Source: Planctomycetaceae bacterium
GTDB taxonomy: Bacteria > Planctomycetota > Phycisphaerae > Phycisphaerales > SM1A02
Length of the DNA stretch: 64,000 bases
Assembly (NCBI GenBank): GCA_027490145.1
Contig: JAIXYQ010000013.1
Location: 1 to 64,000 of the forward strand
Reading direction: 5' to 3'
A program made the position numbers and the translations under genes. A model generated the notes under the pieces. It did no database searches and was not told the DNA's origin. It saw only the letters and a program-made list of their open reading frames with translations. This document shows positions 36,991 to 45,602 of the stretch, piece by piece (the first letter of the stretch is position 1; each line of letters starts with the position of its first letter).

Positions 36991-38324
36991 GCCACTCGCA
37001 CGATCACGCCGACCTGGGCCCCTCGAACACCCGAGCCGATGCGGCGATCGCCCGCATCGCCGGGCGACTCCTGCCGGCCGCCGTGGTGCTGCTGGCCGCA
37101 GCCGCATGGCTCGCCTGGAAGGGTGGCGACGCGAACGCCACGGCCAAGCTCTACCTGGTGTCGTTCAGCTTCATCCTCGCGATCTCGCTGGGTGGACTGT
37201 TCTTCACGATGATCCAGTTCCTGACGCGCGCGGGATGGTCGGTAGCCGTCCGCCGTCCCGCCGAGGCGCTGGCCTCGAACCTGCGTTGGCTGTGGATCCC
37301 GTTCATGCTGCCGCTCCTCTGGCTGTGGTGGAAGGGCGGCCAGCACCACGATGCGGGCACCCACGCGCTGGGGCTCGACGTGCTGTGGCCCTGGGCCAAC
37401 CTGGAACACATGCAGCAGCATGAGCCGGCCGAGTACGAGAACGTGCTCAAGAAGGCCGGCTGGCTGGACCCGAACTTCTTCGTGCTGCGTGCCGCGATCT
37501 ACTTCGCGGTCTGGGCCGTGCTGGCCACGATCTTCTTCAAGGGATCGACCTCGCAGGACACGGTCGGCGGCACCGCCACGACCGATCGCCTGCAGAAGCT
37601 CTCGGGGCCCTCGATCATCCTCTTCGGGCTGACGGTCACCTTCGCCGCGTTCGACTGGATGATGTCGCTCACCCCGACGTGGTTCAGCACGATGTTCGGC
37701 GTCTACTTCTTCACGGTCTGCTGCACGGCGGGCTTCAGCGCGATGGCGCTGGTCACGATCCGCCTGCAGTCGCTCGGTGCGCTCAAGGGGATCGTGACCC
37801 GCGAGCACCTGCAGGACCTGGGCAAGTACATCTTCGCCTTCGGGATCGTGTTCTGGGCCTACATCGGCTTCAGTCAGTACATGCTGATCTGGTACGGCAA
37901 CATCCCCGAGGAGACGACCTGGTTCATGGCCCGCCAGATGGGCGGATGGACCACCTTCAGCTGGCTCCTGATCGCCGGCCATTTCGTGGTGCCGTTCGTG
38001 TTCATGATCAGCCGATGGATGAAGCGCTGGAACGTCACGCTCGCGGTGGCGTCGGCGTGGATGCTGTTCATGTCCGCCGTCGACCTGTACTGGCTCATCG
38101 TGCCGGTGATCCCGGCCGGTCTGGCTGATGCCACGACCTACGCCGAGCTCGCCGAGAAGCACAAGGATGCGCCGGTCGGATTCTTCACGCTCGCCACGCT
38201 CTGCTCCATCGGCGGCATGCTCTGCCTGTTCGCCTGGCGCACCGCGCGCACCCTGTCCCGCAACCACCTCGTCCCGGTGCGCGACCCGCGCCTGGGCGAG
38301 AGCATCGCGTTCCAGAACATCTGA
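36987..38324 (+). CDS. actF: Alternative complex III membrane subunit ActF
   Basis: A 445-residue polytopic protein related to ActC (second NrfD-like subunit), with about ten hydrophobic segments. The conserved stretch FDWMMSLTPTWFSTMFGVY is the ActF hallmark, followed by EHLQDLGKYIFAFGIVFWAYIGFSQYML in pieces. The N-terminus begins MSHSHDHAD, another His-rich end. It completes the actABCDEF set. It overlaps actE by 4 nt. Confidence 0.94.
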   Translation: MSHSHDHADLGPSNTRADAAIARIAGRLLPAAVVLLAAAAWLAWKGGDANATAKLYLVSFSFILAISLGGLFFTMIQFLTRAGWSVAVRRPAEALASNLRWLWIPFMLPLLWLWWKGGQHHDAGTHALGLDVLWPWANLEHMQQHEPAEYENVLKKAGWLDPNFFVLRAAIYFAVWAVLATIFFKGSTSQDTVGGTATTDRLQKLSGPSIILFGLTVTFAAFDWMMSLTPTWFSTMFGVYFFTVCCTAGFSAMALVTIRLQSLGALKGIVTREHLQDLGKYIFAFGIVFWAYIGFSQYMLIWYGNIPEETTWFMARQMGGWTTFSWLLIAGHFVVPFVFMISRWMKRWNVTLAVASAWMLFMSAVDLYWLIVPVIPAGLADATTYAELAEKHKDAPVGFFTLATLCSIGGMLCLFAWRTARTLSRNHLVPVRDPRLGESIAFQNI

Positions 38325-38333
38325 GCCACCACC

Positions 38334-38708
38334 ATGTCCACCGCACCCGCCAATCCCGCCGCGCAGATCGACGATCCCGAGCCAGTGAGCACCTGGGTCG
38401 TGTCGATCGTCGGCACGCTGCTGATCGTCGCCACGATCGTCTTCGTGTGCTGCGTGTACTTCATCGCCGCCGAGCGCGAGTTCACCGCCAAGGTGGTCGA
38501 TGCCCCCGACCTGGGCCCGGCAGCCCTGAAGGCCGAGCAGCAGGCGCTGCTGTCGGGCTACGGCACCTACACCATGACCGACGCCGCCGGCAAGGAGCGC
38601 AAGACGATCCGCATCCCGGTCCAGAAGGCCATGGAAGCCCTCGTGGCGGAAGGCATCAAGCCATCGCCCGCGCCGTCGCCCGCGGTTCCTGCGGCTGCCA
38701 ACCCCTGA
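38334..38708 (+). CDS. Small membrane protein between ACIII and the oxidase genes
   Basis: A 124-residue protein with a single membrane segment (about 20-45, including CCVYF) and a soluble domain ending in a Pro/Ala tail. The region LLSGYGTYTMTDAAGKERKTIRI then PVQKAMEALVAEG recalls small proteins found beside ACIII or caa3 genes in planctomycetes and other phyla. It lacks cofactor motifs. It could be an assembly factor or an accessory subunit; the evidence is operon position only. Confidence 0.7.
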   Translation: MSTAPANPAAQIDDPEPVSTWVVSIVGTLLIVATIVFVCCVYFIAAEREFTAKVVDAPDLGPAALKAEQQALLSGYGTYTMTDAAGKERKTIRIPVQKAMEALVAEGIKPSPAPSPAVPAAANP

Positions 38709-38715
38709 CCGTTCC

Positions 38716-38721
38716 TATCGT
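38716..38721 (+). promoter_or_regulatory. Possible internal promoter for the SCO gene
   Basis: TATCGT is followed by 6 nt and the GTG start at 38728. There is no ribosome-binding site before this GTG, unlike the other genes of the operon, which fits a leaderless internal transcript. No -35 box is seen. Confidence 0.3.
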
Positions 38722-38727
38722 TCCATC

Positions 38728-39600
38728 GTGAAGAGCCGACTCGCCATCCTCGCCCTTGCCGCAGCCGCCCTGCTGCCTGCTGTGGCGATGGGGCAGGGCG
38801 CCGGCCCCGTGCTCGCGCCGGGCGAATCGGCGGCCCTGAGCAACGAACTGCCCAAGGAACTCGAGGGCGTCGAGTTCGTGGAGCACCTGGGTGAGACGGT
38901 GCCGATGGATCTGCGGTTCACGGATGATGACGGAACGAGCGTCACGCTCGCCGACCTGCTCAAGCCGGGTCGCCCGCTGCTCATCCACCTCGGCTACTTC
39001 AAGTGTCCCATGATGTGCAGCCTCGTCCTCAACGAGGCGGTGCGAGGTCTCCAAGGCATCGATTGGACCGTCGGCAGCGAGTTCGACGTCGTCGCCGTCA
39101 GCATCAATCCGGCCGAGGACGCGGAACTCGCGCGGGCCAAGAAGGCGGGCTACGTCGCCGAGTACGGCCGCAAGGGCTCTGAGAAGGGGTGGCACTTCCT
39201 GACGGGGCCTGTCGAGTCGACCCATGGGCTGGCCGAGGCCGTGGGCTTCCGGTTCAAGCTCCTGGACAACGGCGACTATTCCCACCCGGGCGGCATGATC
39301 GTGGTGTCGCCCAAGGGCGTGATCACGCGCTACCTCCATGGCGTCCGCTTCCCGTCGGAGACCTTCCGGCTGTCTCTGGTCGAAGGCAGCGAAGGCACCA
39401 TCGGCAGCAGCATGGATCGCGTGATGCTCTGGTGCTTCCAGTACGACGCCTCGACGAACTCCTACGTGCCTTTCGTGTTCCGTCTCGTGAAGCTCGGTGG
39501 AGCGCTGACCGTGGTCGCGATCGTCGCGGCCGTCGGCGTTGCCCTGCTCCGCGAACGGCGCGCCCGACGACTCCAGCCGCCTTCCGCGGTGGCCTGCTGA
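38728..39600 (+). CDS. SCO1/SenC copper chaperone for cytochrome oxidase
   Basis: A 290-residue protein with a signal peptide (about 1-21), a thioredoxin-fold domain, and a C-terminal membrane segment at about 252-272. The copper motif CPMMC is near residue 93, and the third ligand His is in NGDYSHPGG. It delivers copper to the CuA site of CoxB, the next gene. The C-terminal anchor is a variation seen in planctomycete SCO proteins. The start is GTG at 38728. Confidence 0.92.
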   Translation: MKSRLAILALAAAALLPAVAMGQGAGPVLAPGESAALSNELPKELEGVEFVEHLGETVPMDLRFTDDDGTSVTLADLLKPGRPLLIHLGYFKCPMMCSLVLNEAVRGLQGIDWTVGSEFDVVAVSINPAEDAELARAKKAGYVAEYGRKGSEKGWHFLTGPVESTHGLAEAVGFRFKLLDNGDYSHPGGMIVVSPKGVITRYLHGVRFPSETFRLSLVEGSEGTIGSSMDRVMLWCFQYDASTNSYVPFVFRLVKLGGALTVVAIVAAVGVALLRERRARRLQPPSAVAC

Positions 39601-39616
39601 AACCGACGAGATCCCC

Positions 39617-40738
39617 ATGATGTCCAAGCTGATCATGCTCACCCTGGCGCAGACCGCCGATGGCCCGACCCCGCCCACCTTCTGGATGCCGACGGGCGCC
39701 AGCGCCCACGCGTCGAACGTCGACTCGATGATGTGGTGGATCAACCTCATCATGTGGGCGTTCCTGGCGCTGAACACCGTGCTCACGGTGTACTTCGTCT
39801 GGAAGTACCGCCACAAGGTCGGCACCAAGTTCCGCACCGACGGCCCCGACCACAACGGCCCGCTCGAGCTGGCCTGGACGGTCGGGCCGCTCTTGATCTG
39901 CATCGTGCTCTTCATCTTCGGCTTCAAGGGCTACCTCGACGTGCGCACCCCGCCGAAGGAGAGCTACGACATCAACGTGACGGCGTACAAGTGGGGCTGG
40001 CAGTTCAAGTACCCCAACGGCGCGCAGTCCGATGACCTGGTGATCCCGGCGGGCAAGCCGGTCCGCCTGGTCATGCGTGCGAGCGACGTGCTGCACTCCT
40101 GCTACATCCCGGCCTTCCGGGTGAAGCAGGACCTGGTGCCGGGTCGCTACACCTACCTGTGGTTCCAGAGCGACTTCCCGACCGGCATGGATCAGCCGAC
40201 GGATGGCCACCACCTGTTCTGCACCGAGTACTGCGGGACCGGCCACAGCAACATGAACCGTCGCGTGTACGTGCTCCCGCAGGAGCAGTTCGACGCGTGG
40301 ACCACCAAGCAGGCCAACTGGCTCGATGAGATCCCCGAGGAGGAGCTCTACTGGAAGGCCGGCCCCAAGCTCTATGCGCGCTGCGTGCAGTGCCACTCGC
40401 TCGACGGGACCAAGGGCATCGGGCCGAGCTGGAAGGGGATCTGGTCCCGCGTGACCGGTGGCGAGGGCAGCAACGGCGCCTTCGCCGACGGCTCGACCTA
40501 CTCCGGCCTGATCGGGGCGGGCAAGCAGTACGCCACGGCCGAGGACTACATCCGCGCGAGCATCTACAACCCGGGCGAGCACCTCGTCCAGGGCTACGGC
40601 AACGTGATGCCCACGTTCAAGGGCCAGATCAACGACAAGGGCATCGATGCCCTGATCGGCATGATGAAGAAGCTCGACGAGTTCGATCCCAAGACCGGAG
40701 CATGGCTCAAGACGCCCCCCACGGCGAGCGCCAAGTGA
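39617..40738 (+). CDS. coxB: Cytochrome c oxidase subunit II with fused cytochrome c (caa3 type)
   Basis: A 373-residue protein. It has two N-terminal membrane segments, then a cupredoxin domain with the complete CuA ligand set: an early His in VLHSCYIPAF and CTEYCGTGHSNM with Cys202, Cys206, His210 and Met213. A C-terminal cytochrome c follows with CVQCH at 256-260 and a Met ligand in NVMPTF. The fusion defines a caa3 oxidase that accepts electrons directly from ACIII or a soluble cytochrome. It starts 16 bp after the SCO gene. Confidence 0.96.
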   Translation: MMSKLIMLTLAQTADGPTPPTFWMPTGASAHASNVDSMMWWINLIMWAFLALNTVLTVYFVWKYRHKVGTKFRTDGPDHNGPLELAWTVGPLLICIVLFIFGFKGYLDVRTPPKESYDINVTAYKWGWQFKYPNGAQSDDLVIPAGKPVRLVMRASDVLHSCYIPAFRVKQDLVPGRYTYLWFQSDFPTGMDQPTDGHHLFCTEYCGTGHSNMNRRVYVLPQEQFDAWTTKQANWLDEIPEEELYWKAGPKLYARCVQCHSLDGTKGIGPSWKGIWSRVTGGEGSNGAFADGSTYSGLIGAGKQYATAEDYIRASIYNPGEHLVQGYGNVMPTFKGQINDKGIDALIGMMKKLDEFDPKTGAWLKTPPTASAK

Positions 40739-40786
40739 GCCCGGCCACCACCTGACCACGCACCCGAGACACACGAGGTACCAGCC

Positions 40787-42469
40787 ATGACGACCCTGCC
40801 AGCCCGCCCAGCGGCCCCGACCTACGACACGCCGGAGAGCGACAACTACCTGACCCACGACAAGGGCTTCCTGTCGTGGATCCTCACGCTCGACCACAAG
40901 CGCATCGGCGTCATGTACACGGCGAGCGTGCTGCTGTCGTTCCTCGTGGGCGGCATCTTCGCGCTGCTCGTGCGCACCGAACTGCTCACCCCGGGCCGGA
41001 CCTTCATCGACGCCGACACCTACAACCACTTCTTCACCCTCCACGGTGCGGTGATGGTGTTCCTGGTGATCATCCCGAGCATCCCGGCGGCGCTGGGCAA
41101 CTTCGTGCTGCCCGTGATGCTCGGTGCGAAGGACGTGGCGTTCCCGCGGCTGAACCTGTTCAGCTACCACCTGTGGATCGCGGGAGCCGTCTGCACCGTC
41201 GTCAGCCTGGTCATGGGTTCGTTCGACACCGGCTGGACCTTCTACACCCCGTACTCGACGACCACCACGGCCGGCGGCGTGATCCCGGTCATCGTGGGCG
41301 TGTTCATCCTCGGCTTCTCGAGCATCTTCACGGGGATGAACTTCATCGTCACGATCCACAAGCTGCGGCCGCCGGGGATGACCTGGTTCCGCATGCCGCT
41401 CTTCCTGTGGGCGCTGTACTCCACGGCCCTGATCCAGGTCCTGGCCACCCCGGTGCTGGCGATCACGCTGGCCCTGGTGGCGGTCGAGCGAATCGCCAAC
41501 GTCGGCATCTTCAACCCGGCGATGGGCGGCGACCCGGTGCTGTACCAGCACTTCTTCTGGTTCTACAGCCACCCGGCGGTCTACATCATGATCGTCCCCG
41601 CCATGGGCATCATCAGCGAGCTGATCGCGGTGCACAGCCACCGCCAGATCTTCGGCTACCGGTTCATCGCCTTCAGCTCGGTGGCCATCGCGATCTTCAG
41701 CTTCCTCGTCTGGGGCCACCACATGTTCACCAGCGGCCAGAGCTCCCTGATGAACACGCTGTTCTCGGCGATCTCGTTCAGCGTGGCGATCCCCAGCGCC
41801 GTGAAGGTCTTCAACTGGATCTGCACGCTGTACAAGGGGTCGATCTCCCTGAACACGCCGATGCTCTACGCGCTGGCGTTCCTCATCCTGTTCACCATCG
41901 GCGGCCTGACGGGCCTGCACCTGGCCACGCTGAACACCGACGTGCACCTCCACGACACCTACTTCGTCGTGGCGCACTTCCACTACGTCATGATGGGCAG
42001 CGCCCTGATCGCCATGGTCGGCGGCCTGCACCACTGGTGGCCGAAGATGACCGGCCGCATGTACAACGAGAAGCTCGGCATGATCGCCTGCACCCTCGTG
42101 TTCATCGGGTTCAACGTCACCTTCTTCACGCAGTTCATGCTCGGCAGCCACGGCATGCCGCGCCGATACTACGACTACCAGCCCGAATTCCAGGTCTACC
42201 ACGTGATCTCGACGATCGGCTCGTACATCATGGCCGGCGGCTTCCTGCTGACGGCCGGGTACCTGGTGCAGAGCCTGGTCAGCGGCAGGCGCGCCCCCGC
42301 CAATCCGTGGGGCGGCGCCACGCTCGAGTGGGAGTGCGCCAGCCCGCCCCCTTACTACAACTTCCATGAGGCACCCAAGGTGGGCGAGCCGTACGACTTC
42401 TCCAACCTGAAGTGGGACGAGCGCGGTGAGGGCTACGTCACCGTGAAGCCCGCCGAGGCAAAGGCCTGA
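40787..42469 (+). CDS. coxA: Cytochrome c oxidase subunit I, A2-type heme-copper oxidase
   Basis: A 560-residue catalytic subunit with 12 expected membrane helices. CuB ligands are the His in YSHPAVY and the pair in WGHHMFTSG; heme ligands are in HFHYVMMG. The conserved Glu of A1 oxidases (HPEVY) is replaced: this protein has FYSHPAVY, the Tyr-Ser motif of the A2 subfamily (Thermus/Rhodothermus type). The cross-linked His-Tyr pair is kept. It reduces O2 to water and pumps protons. GAGGT precedes the start. Confidence 0.97.
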   Translation: MTTLPARPAAPTYDTPESDNYLTHDKGFLSWILTLDHKRIGVMYTASVLLSFLVGGIFALLVRTELLTPGRTFIDADTYNHFFTLHGAVMVFLVIIPSIPAALGNFVLPVMLGAKDVAFPRLNLFSYHLWIAGAVCTVVSLVMGSFDTGWTFYTPYSTTTTAGGVIPVIVGVFILGFSSIFTGMNFIVTIHKLRPPGMTWFRMPLFLWALYSTALIQVLATPVLAITLALVAVERIANVGIFNPAMGGDPVLYQHFFWFYSHPAVYIMIVPAMGIISELIAVHSHRQIFGYRFIAFSSVAIAIFSFLVWGHHMFTSGQSSLMNTLFSAISFSVAIPSAVKVFNWICTLYKGSISLNTPMLYALAFLILFTIGGLTGLHLATLNTDVHLHDTYFVVAHFHYVMMGSALIAMVGGLHHWWPKMTGRMYNEKLGMIACTLVFIGFNVTFFTQFMLGSHGMPRRYYDYQPEFQVYHVISTIGSYIMAGGFLLTAGYLVQSLVSGRRAPANPWGGATLEWECASPPPYYNFHEAPKVGEPYDFSNLKWDERGEGYVTVKPAEAKA

Positions 42470-42473
42470 ACCG

Positions 42474-43460
42474 ATGAGCGCACACGCATCCGCCGGCGAC
42501 CACCACGCAGACCATGGCCACGATGCCCATGGTGGCGGCCACGGTCACCACAACGCCGAGTACCCGTTCCTCGCCCACCACTTCGAGACCCCCGCGCAGC
42601 AGTTCGACAGCGCCAAGCTCGGCATGTGGGTCTTCCTGGTCACGGAAGTGCTGTTCTTCGGTGCGCTCTTCGTGGCGTATGCGGTGCTGCGCAACCGCTA
42701 CCCCGAGGTCTTCAAGTACGCGAGCGCGTACCTGGACACGACGATGGGCGGCATCAACACCGGCGTGCTCATCCTCAGCAGCCTGACCATGGCGATGGGG
42801 GTGTACTTCGCGCAGACCGGTCGCAAGGCGGCCCTGGTCCTGTGCCTCTGGCTGACCATGGCAGGGGCCGCAGGCTTCATGGTCATCAAGTACTTCGAGT
42901 ACACGCACAAGTTCCACGTGCACCTGGTCTGGGGCGAGGGCTTCTACAAGCCGGTCACCGACGACGGTGGACTGCAGAAGGCCGAGCTCACCTCCAAGGC
43001 GCCCGTGCCGCTCGAGCCGGCCCAGACGACCATGTCCACCGGCGCCGTGGCCGCGCAGCAGTCCGTCGCGCCGGCGTTCGTGCAGATGCCTGTGGGTGAG
43101 CAGACGGCCATTGCGCCGCCGGCCGAAGGGCCCACCGGCATGGCGCCATCCGTGATCGACGCCAAGGCCGCATCGCACGCTGCCGACCCCGCCACCCACG
43201 GCGACGAGGCCCTGCACCTGCAGGATGCCACGATGCCCCCCAACACGCACCTCTTCTTCGCCATCTACTACGCGATGACCGGTCTCCACGGCATCCACGT
43301 GCTCATCGGCATGGGCGTGATCGGATGGCTCATCGTGCGCGCCGGCCGCGGCGAGTTCGGACCCAAGTACTACACCCCGGTCGACCTGGTGGGCCTGTAC
43401 TGGCACATCGTCGACCTCGTGTGGATCTTCCTCTTCCCCCTCTTCTACCTGATCGACTGA
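42474..43460 (+). CDS. coxC: Cytochrome c oxidase subunit III with His-rich N-terminus and large insertion
   Basis: A 328-residue subunit III. The first about 26 residues are His/Gly/Ala-rich (GDHHADHGHDAHGGGHGHH). Helices with MWVFLVTEVLFFGALF and IKYFEYTHK match the family. A hydrophilic insertion of about 100 residues (about 158-258) rich in Ala, Pro and Thr then separates the early helices from FFAIYYAMTGLHGIHVLIGM and the C-terminal YWHIVDLVWIFLFPLFY. Subunit III stabilises the oxidase. The function of the insertion is unknown. Confidence 0.94.
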   Translation: MSAHASAGDHHADHGHDAHGGGHGHHNAEYPFLAHHFETPAQQFDSAKLGMWVFLVTEVLFFGALFVAYAVLRNRYPEVFKYASAYLDTTMGGINTGVLILSSLTMAMGVYFAQTGRKAALVLCLWLTMAGAAGFMVIKYFEYTHKFHVHLVWGEGFYKPVTDDGGLQKAELTSKAPVPLEPAQTTMSTGAVAAQQSVAPAFVQMPVGEQTAIAPPAEGPTGMAPSVIDAKAASHAADPATHGDEALHLQDATMPPNTHLFFAIYYAMTGLHGIHVLIGMGVIGWLIVRAGRGEFGPKYYTPVDLVGLYWHIVDLVWIFLFPLFYLID

Positions 43461-43463
43461 ACC

Positions 43464-43916
43464 ATGGGACACGCACACACCACTGCCGGACACGGCCATG
43501 ATGGGCATGCAGGACATGCAGGTCATGCCGGCCAGCCGCTCGTCGGACACCTCGTTGCCCCGTGGATCCTCTTCGCCACCGGCGGCGCGCTGATCGTGCT
43601 CACCGTGATCACGGTGGCGATCCGCTACGTCGACCTGGGCGAGGCGAACCTCCTCGTGGCGCTCGCGATCGCCGGCCTGAAGGCGACGCTGGTGTCGCTG
43701 TTCTTCATGCACCTTCGCTGGGACCGGCCGTTCAACCAGCTGATCTTCCTCAGCGGCATCCTGTTCGTGGTGCTGATGATGGCCTTCTGCCTGATGGACA
43801 CGAGCCAGTACCGCGAGTCGCAGTACGTCGGCAACCCGGTCGACGTCCAGGCGGTCCTGGACAAGGATGCACCCAACGCGCCGATCGCGGCACAGAAGAG
43901 CCCCGACCTGCCGTGA
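43464..43916 (+). CDS. coxD: Cytochrome c oxidase subunit IV
   Basis: A 150-residue protein with a His-rich N-terminus (HTTAGHGHDGHAGHAGHAG) and three membrane segments, matching prokaryotic oxidase subunit IV (GLKATLVSLFFMHLRWDRPFN near residue 72). It is an accessory structural subunit. It lies 3 bp after coxC, and a hairpin terminator follows. Confidence 0.9.
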   Translation: MGHAHTTAGHGHDGHAGHAGHAGQPLVGHLVAPWILFATGGALIVLTVITVAIRYVDLGEANLLVALAIAGLKATLVSLFFMHLRWDRPFNQLIFLSGILFVVLMMAFCLMDTSQYRESQYVGNPVDVQAVLDKDAPNAPIAAQKSPDLP

Positions 43917-43945
43917 CGGCCGGTCGCTCACCATGCAACCCCCCC

Positions 43946-43971
43946 GAGGCGGACCCCAAGCGGTCCGCCTC
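43946..43971 (+). terminator. Hairpin terminator after coxD
   Basis: A perfect 10-bp stem (GAGGCGGACC and its complement) with a 6-base loop, followed by GTCGTTGAT. It separates the main oxidase operon from the next gene, which has its own TACGCT hexamer. Confidence 0.75.
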
Positions 43972-43983
43972 GTCGTTGATGCC

Positions 43984-43989
43984 TACGCT
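43984..43989 (+). promoter_or_regulatory. Putative -10 of the second subunit III gene (leaderless)
   Basis: TACGCT followed by 8 nt and the ATG at 43998, placed 12 bp after the coxD terminator. Confidence 0.4.
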
Positions 43990-43997
43990 GACCGATC

Positions 43998-44606
43998 ATG
44001 CCCATCAGTGACCCAGCGCGCGAGCCCTTTGCCACGCCCGAGGCGCGCTCGGCGGCTGGCCTCTGGGGGATGTGGCTCTTCATCATCGTCATCGCCATGG
44101 TGTTCGTGGCGACGATGCTCGCCTACCTGGTGGTGCGGATGGGGACCGGTGATGAGTCCGGCTGGCGCCCCGAGGGCTCGCCGGGCCTGCCGCGGGAACT
44201 GATCCTGAGCACGCTGCTCCTTGCGGCATCGAGCTGGACCATGCAGCGATCGCTGGTGGCATCCCGGGCGAACCATGACGATCGCGCCGTGACGTCGGCG
44301 TGGGCCACCTTCGCGCTGGGTTGGGCGTTCGTCGCGGTGCAGGGGCTCGGCTGGAGCCAGATGTGGCGCGCCCTGCCCCTGCAGGACAGCCTCTACGCAT
44401 GGACTTTCTACGTGCTCACCGCGCTGCACGCCCTGCATGTGATCGGTGGTCTGGCCGCGATGTACGTGGTGATCATGCGTGTGGTCCGTTCGCACGACCA
44501 CCGGGAGGCCGTGCTGGGCCTGACCAAGTGCACGATGTACTGGCACACGCTGGGTGCGATCTGGATCGCGCTCTACGCCACGCTCTGGGTCGGCTCGTTC
44601 GACTGA
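43998..44606 (+). CDS. Second cytochrome c oxidase subunit III-like protein
   Basis: A 202-residue polytopic protein with about five membrane helices of the subunit III family: LWGMWLFIIVIAMVFVATMLAY, then FYVLTALHALHVIGGLAAMY and a C-terminal YWHTLGAIWIALYATLWVG. It is a paralogue of CoxC without the His-rich end or insertion. It could replace CoxC in an alternative oxidase form or act in assembly. A terminator before it and a nearby -10 suggest separate control. Confidence 0.88.
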   Translation: MPISDPAREPFATPEARSAAGLWGMWLFIIVIAMVFVATMLAYLVVRMGTGDESGWRPEGSPGLPRELILSTLLLAASSWTMQRSLVASRANHDDRAVTSAWATFALGWAFVAVQGLGWSQMWRALPLQDSLYAWTFYVLTALHALHVIGGLAAMYVVIMRVVRSHDHREAVLGLTKCTMYWHTLGAIWIALYATLWVGSFD

Positions 44607-44615
44607 GCCGATCCG

Positions 44616-45602
44616 TCAGCGTGCCGGGGGGCCATCGAAGCCCCGCAACGTCGACCGGTCGCCGTGGAAGGCATGCCAGGCGAACCACAGACAGGGGATC
44701 TGCACGCCCTCGACGGGGGCGGATGCAGGCTCCGTGACGAGCCATGTTCCGTCAGGCTGCAGCGTGGCCATGATGCGCTCCATCGTGTTCGGTCGGTCGG
44801 CGCCCGGAGGCACGGCACGGGAGACCGCGAACATGGGCTTGCCGCCAAGCCAGTACCGCTCGTAACTCGTGGCCTTGATGCGCTTGCGCATGGCATCGTC
44901 GGGGGTGGGAACGGTCGTCGTGGGATGCGCCGCAAGCCACTCCTTCCACGACTCGATGCGCACCCCGGAGAGCGGTTGCAGGGGCGTGCCTGCGCGGGGG
45001 CCACTCACGGCCCGAAGGCCGAGCTGTGACCAGAGCGATGGGACATGACCCTCGCCGCCACGGTCATAGAGCAGGAGATTGCAGTCCAGGACCAGGCCGC
45101 TGATGCCGAAGTCCATCGTGCGACCGTCGATACGCCGGTCGAACACGACCGCCGAGTCGCACAGCGGGCTGTAGGTCACCGCGATCGGCACGCCCCCGAG
45201 CGTGTCGTGGATGACCTCGTGCACGTTGAGCACGCTCAACGGCCAGGCGCGGGACTCCCCGCCGAGGGTGAGCCCGACCACACGGTCGGTGCTCACCACG
45301 TACTTGGCGCGTTGCGTGGCGTTCCACTCGGCCATCGAGGCGCCGGGCATCGTGGTCGTGACGGTCAGCGGCTGCAGGAAATCACGCGGGTTCCCGCTGC
45401 CGCTGACGATGCCGGGTTGTCCCGCCAGGCCCGAGAGGTCGAAGCCGTAGCTCGCCGGGTCCCGACCATCGCCGAGCGGACGTTCGCCGGACAGCAGCCC
45501 GGCGAGCGCAAACCCGAGCACGGCGATCGAACCGATCGCGGCGAGCGCGATGGGCACGGCCAGCCCAAGGCCGGCGCGGCTCGGTGACGGCGAATCAGGC
45601 AT
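44616..45602 (-). CDS. DUF3179-like membrane protein
   Basis: A 328-residue protein with one N-terminal hydrophobic segment (about 12-36) and the DUF3179 core: RVVGLTLGGESRAWPLSVLNVHEVIHD, then VTYSPLCDSAVVFDRRIDG, FGISGLVLDCNLLLYDR, SLWSQLGLRAVSG and WFAWHAFHGDRS. The family's function is unknown. It contains conserved Cys and His and sits here after ctaB, so a metal or heme link to oxidase assembly is possible but not shown. The start overlaps the ctaB end by 8 bp. Confidence 0.85.
   Translation of the reverse strand: MPDSPSPSRAGLGLAVPIALAAIGSIAVLGFALAGLLSGERPLGDGRDPASYGFDLSGLAGQPGIVSGSGNPRDFLQPLTVTTTMPGASMAEWNATQRAKYVVSTDRVVGLTLGGESRAWPLSVLNVHEVIHDTLGGVPIAVTYSPLCDSAVVFDRRIDGRTMDFGISGLVLDCNLLLYDRGGEGHVPSLWSQLGLRAVSGPRAGTPLQPLSGVRIESWKEWLAAHPTTTVPTPDDAMRKRIKATSYERYWLGGKPMFAVSRAVPPGADRPNTMERIMATLQPDGTWLVTEPASAPVEGVQIPCLWFAWHAFHGDRSTLRGFDGPPAR

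Noticed and set aside
39323-42367. About 1000-residue open frame opposite SCO, coxB and coxA
   Set aside because: Composition is that of a GC-rich shadow (runs of Asp, Arg, His, Glu). It crosses three well-supported genes and has no recognisable motif.
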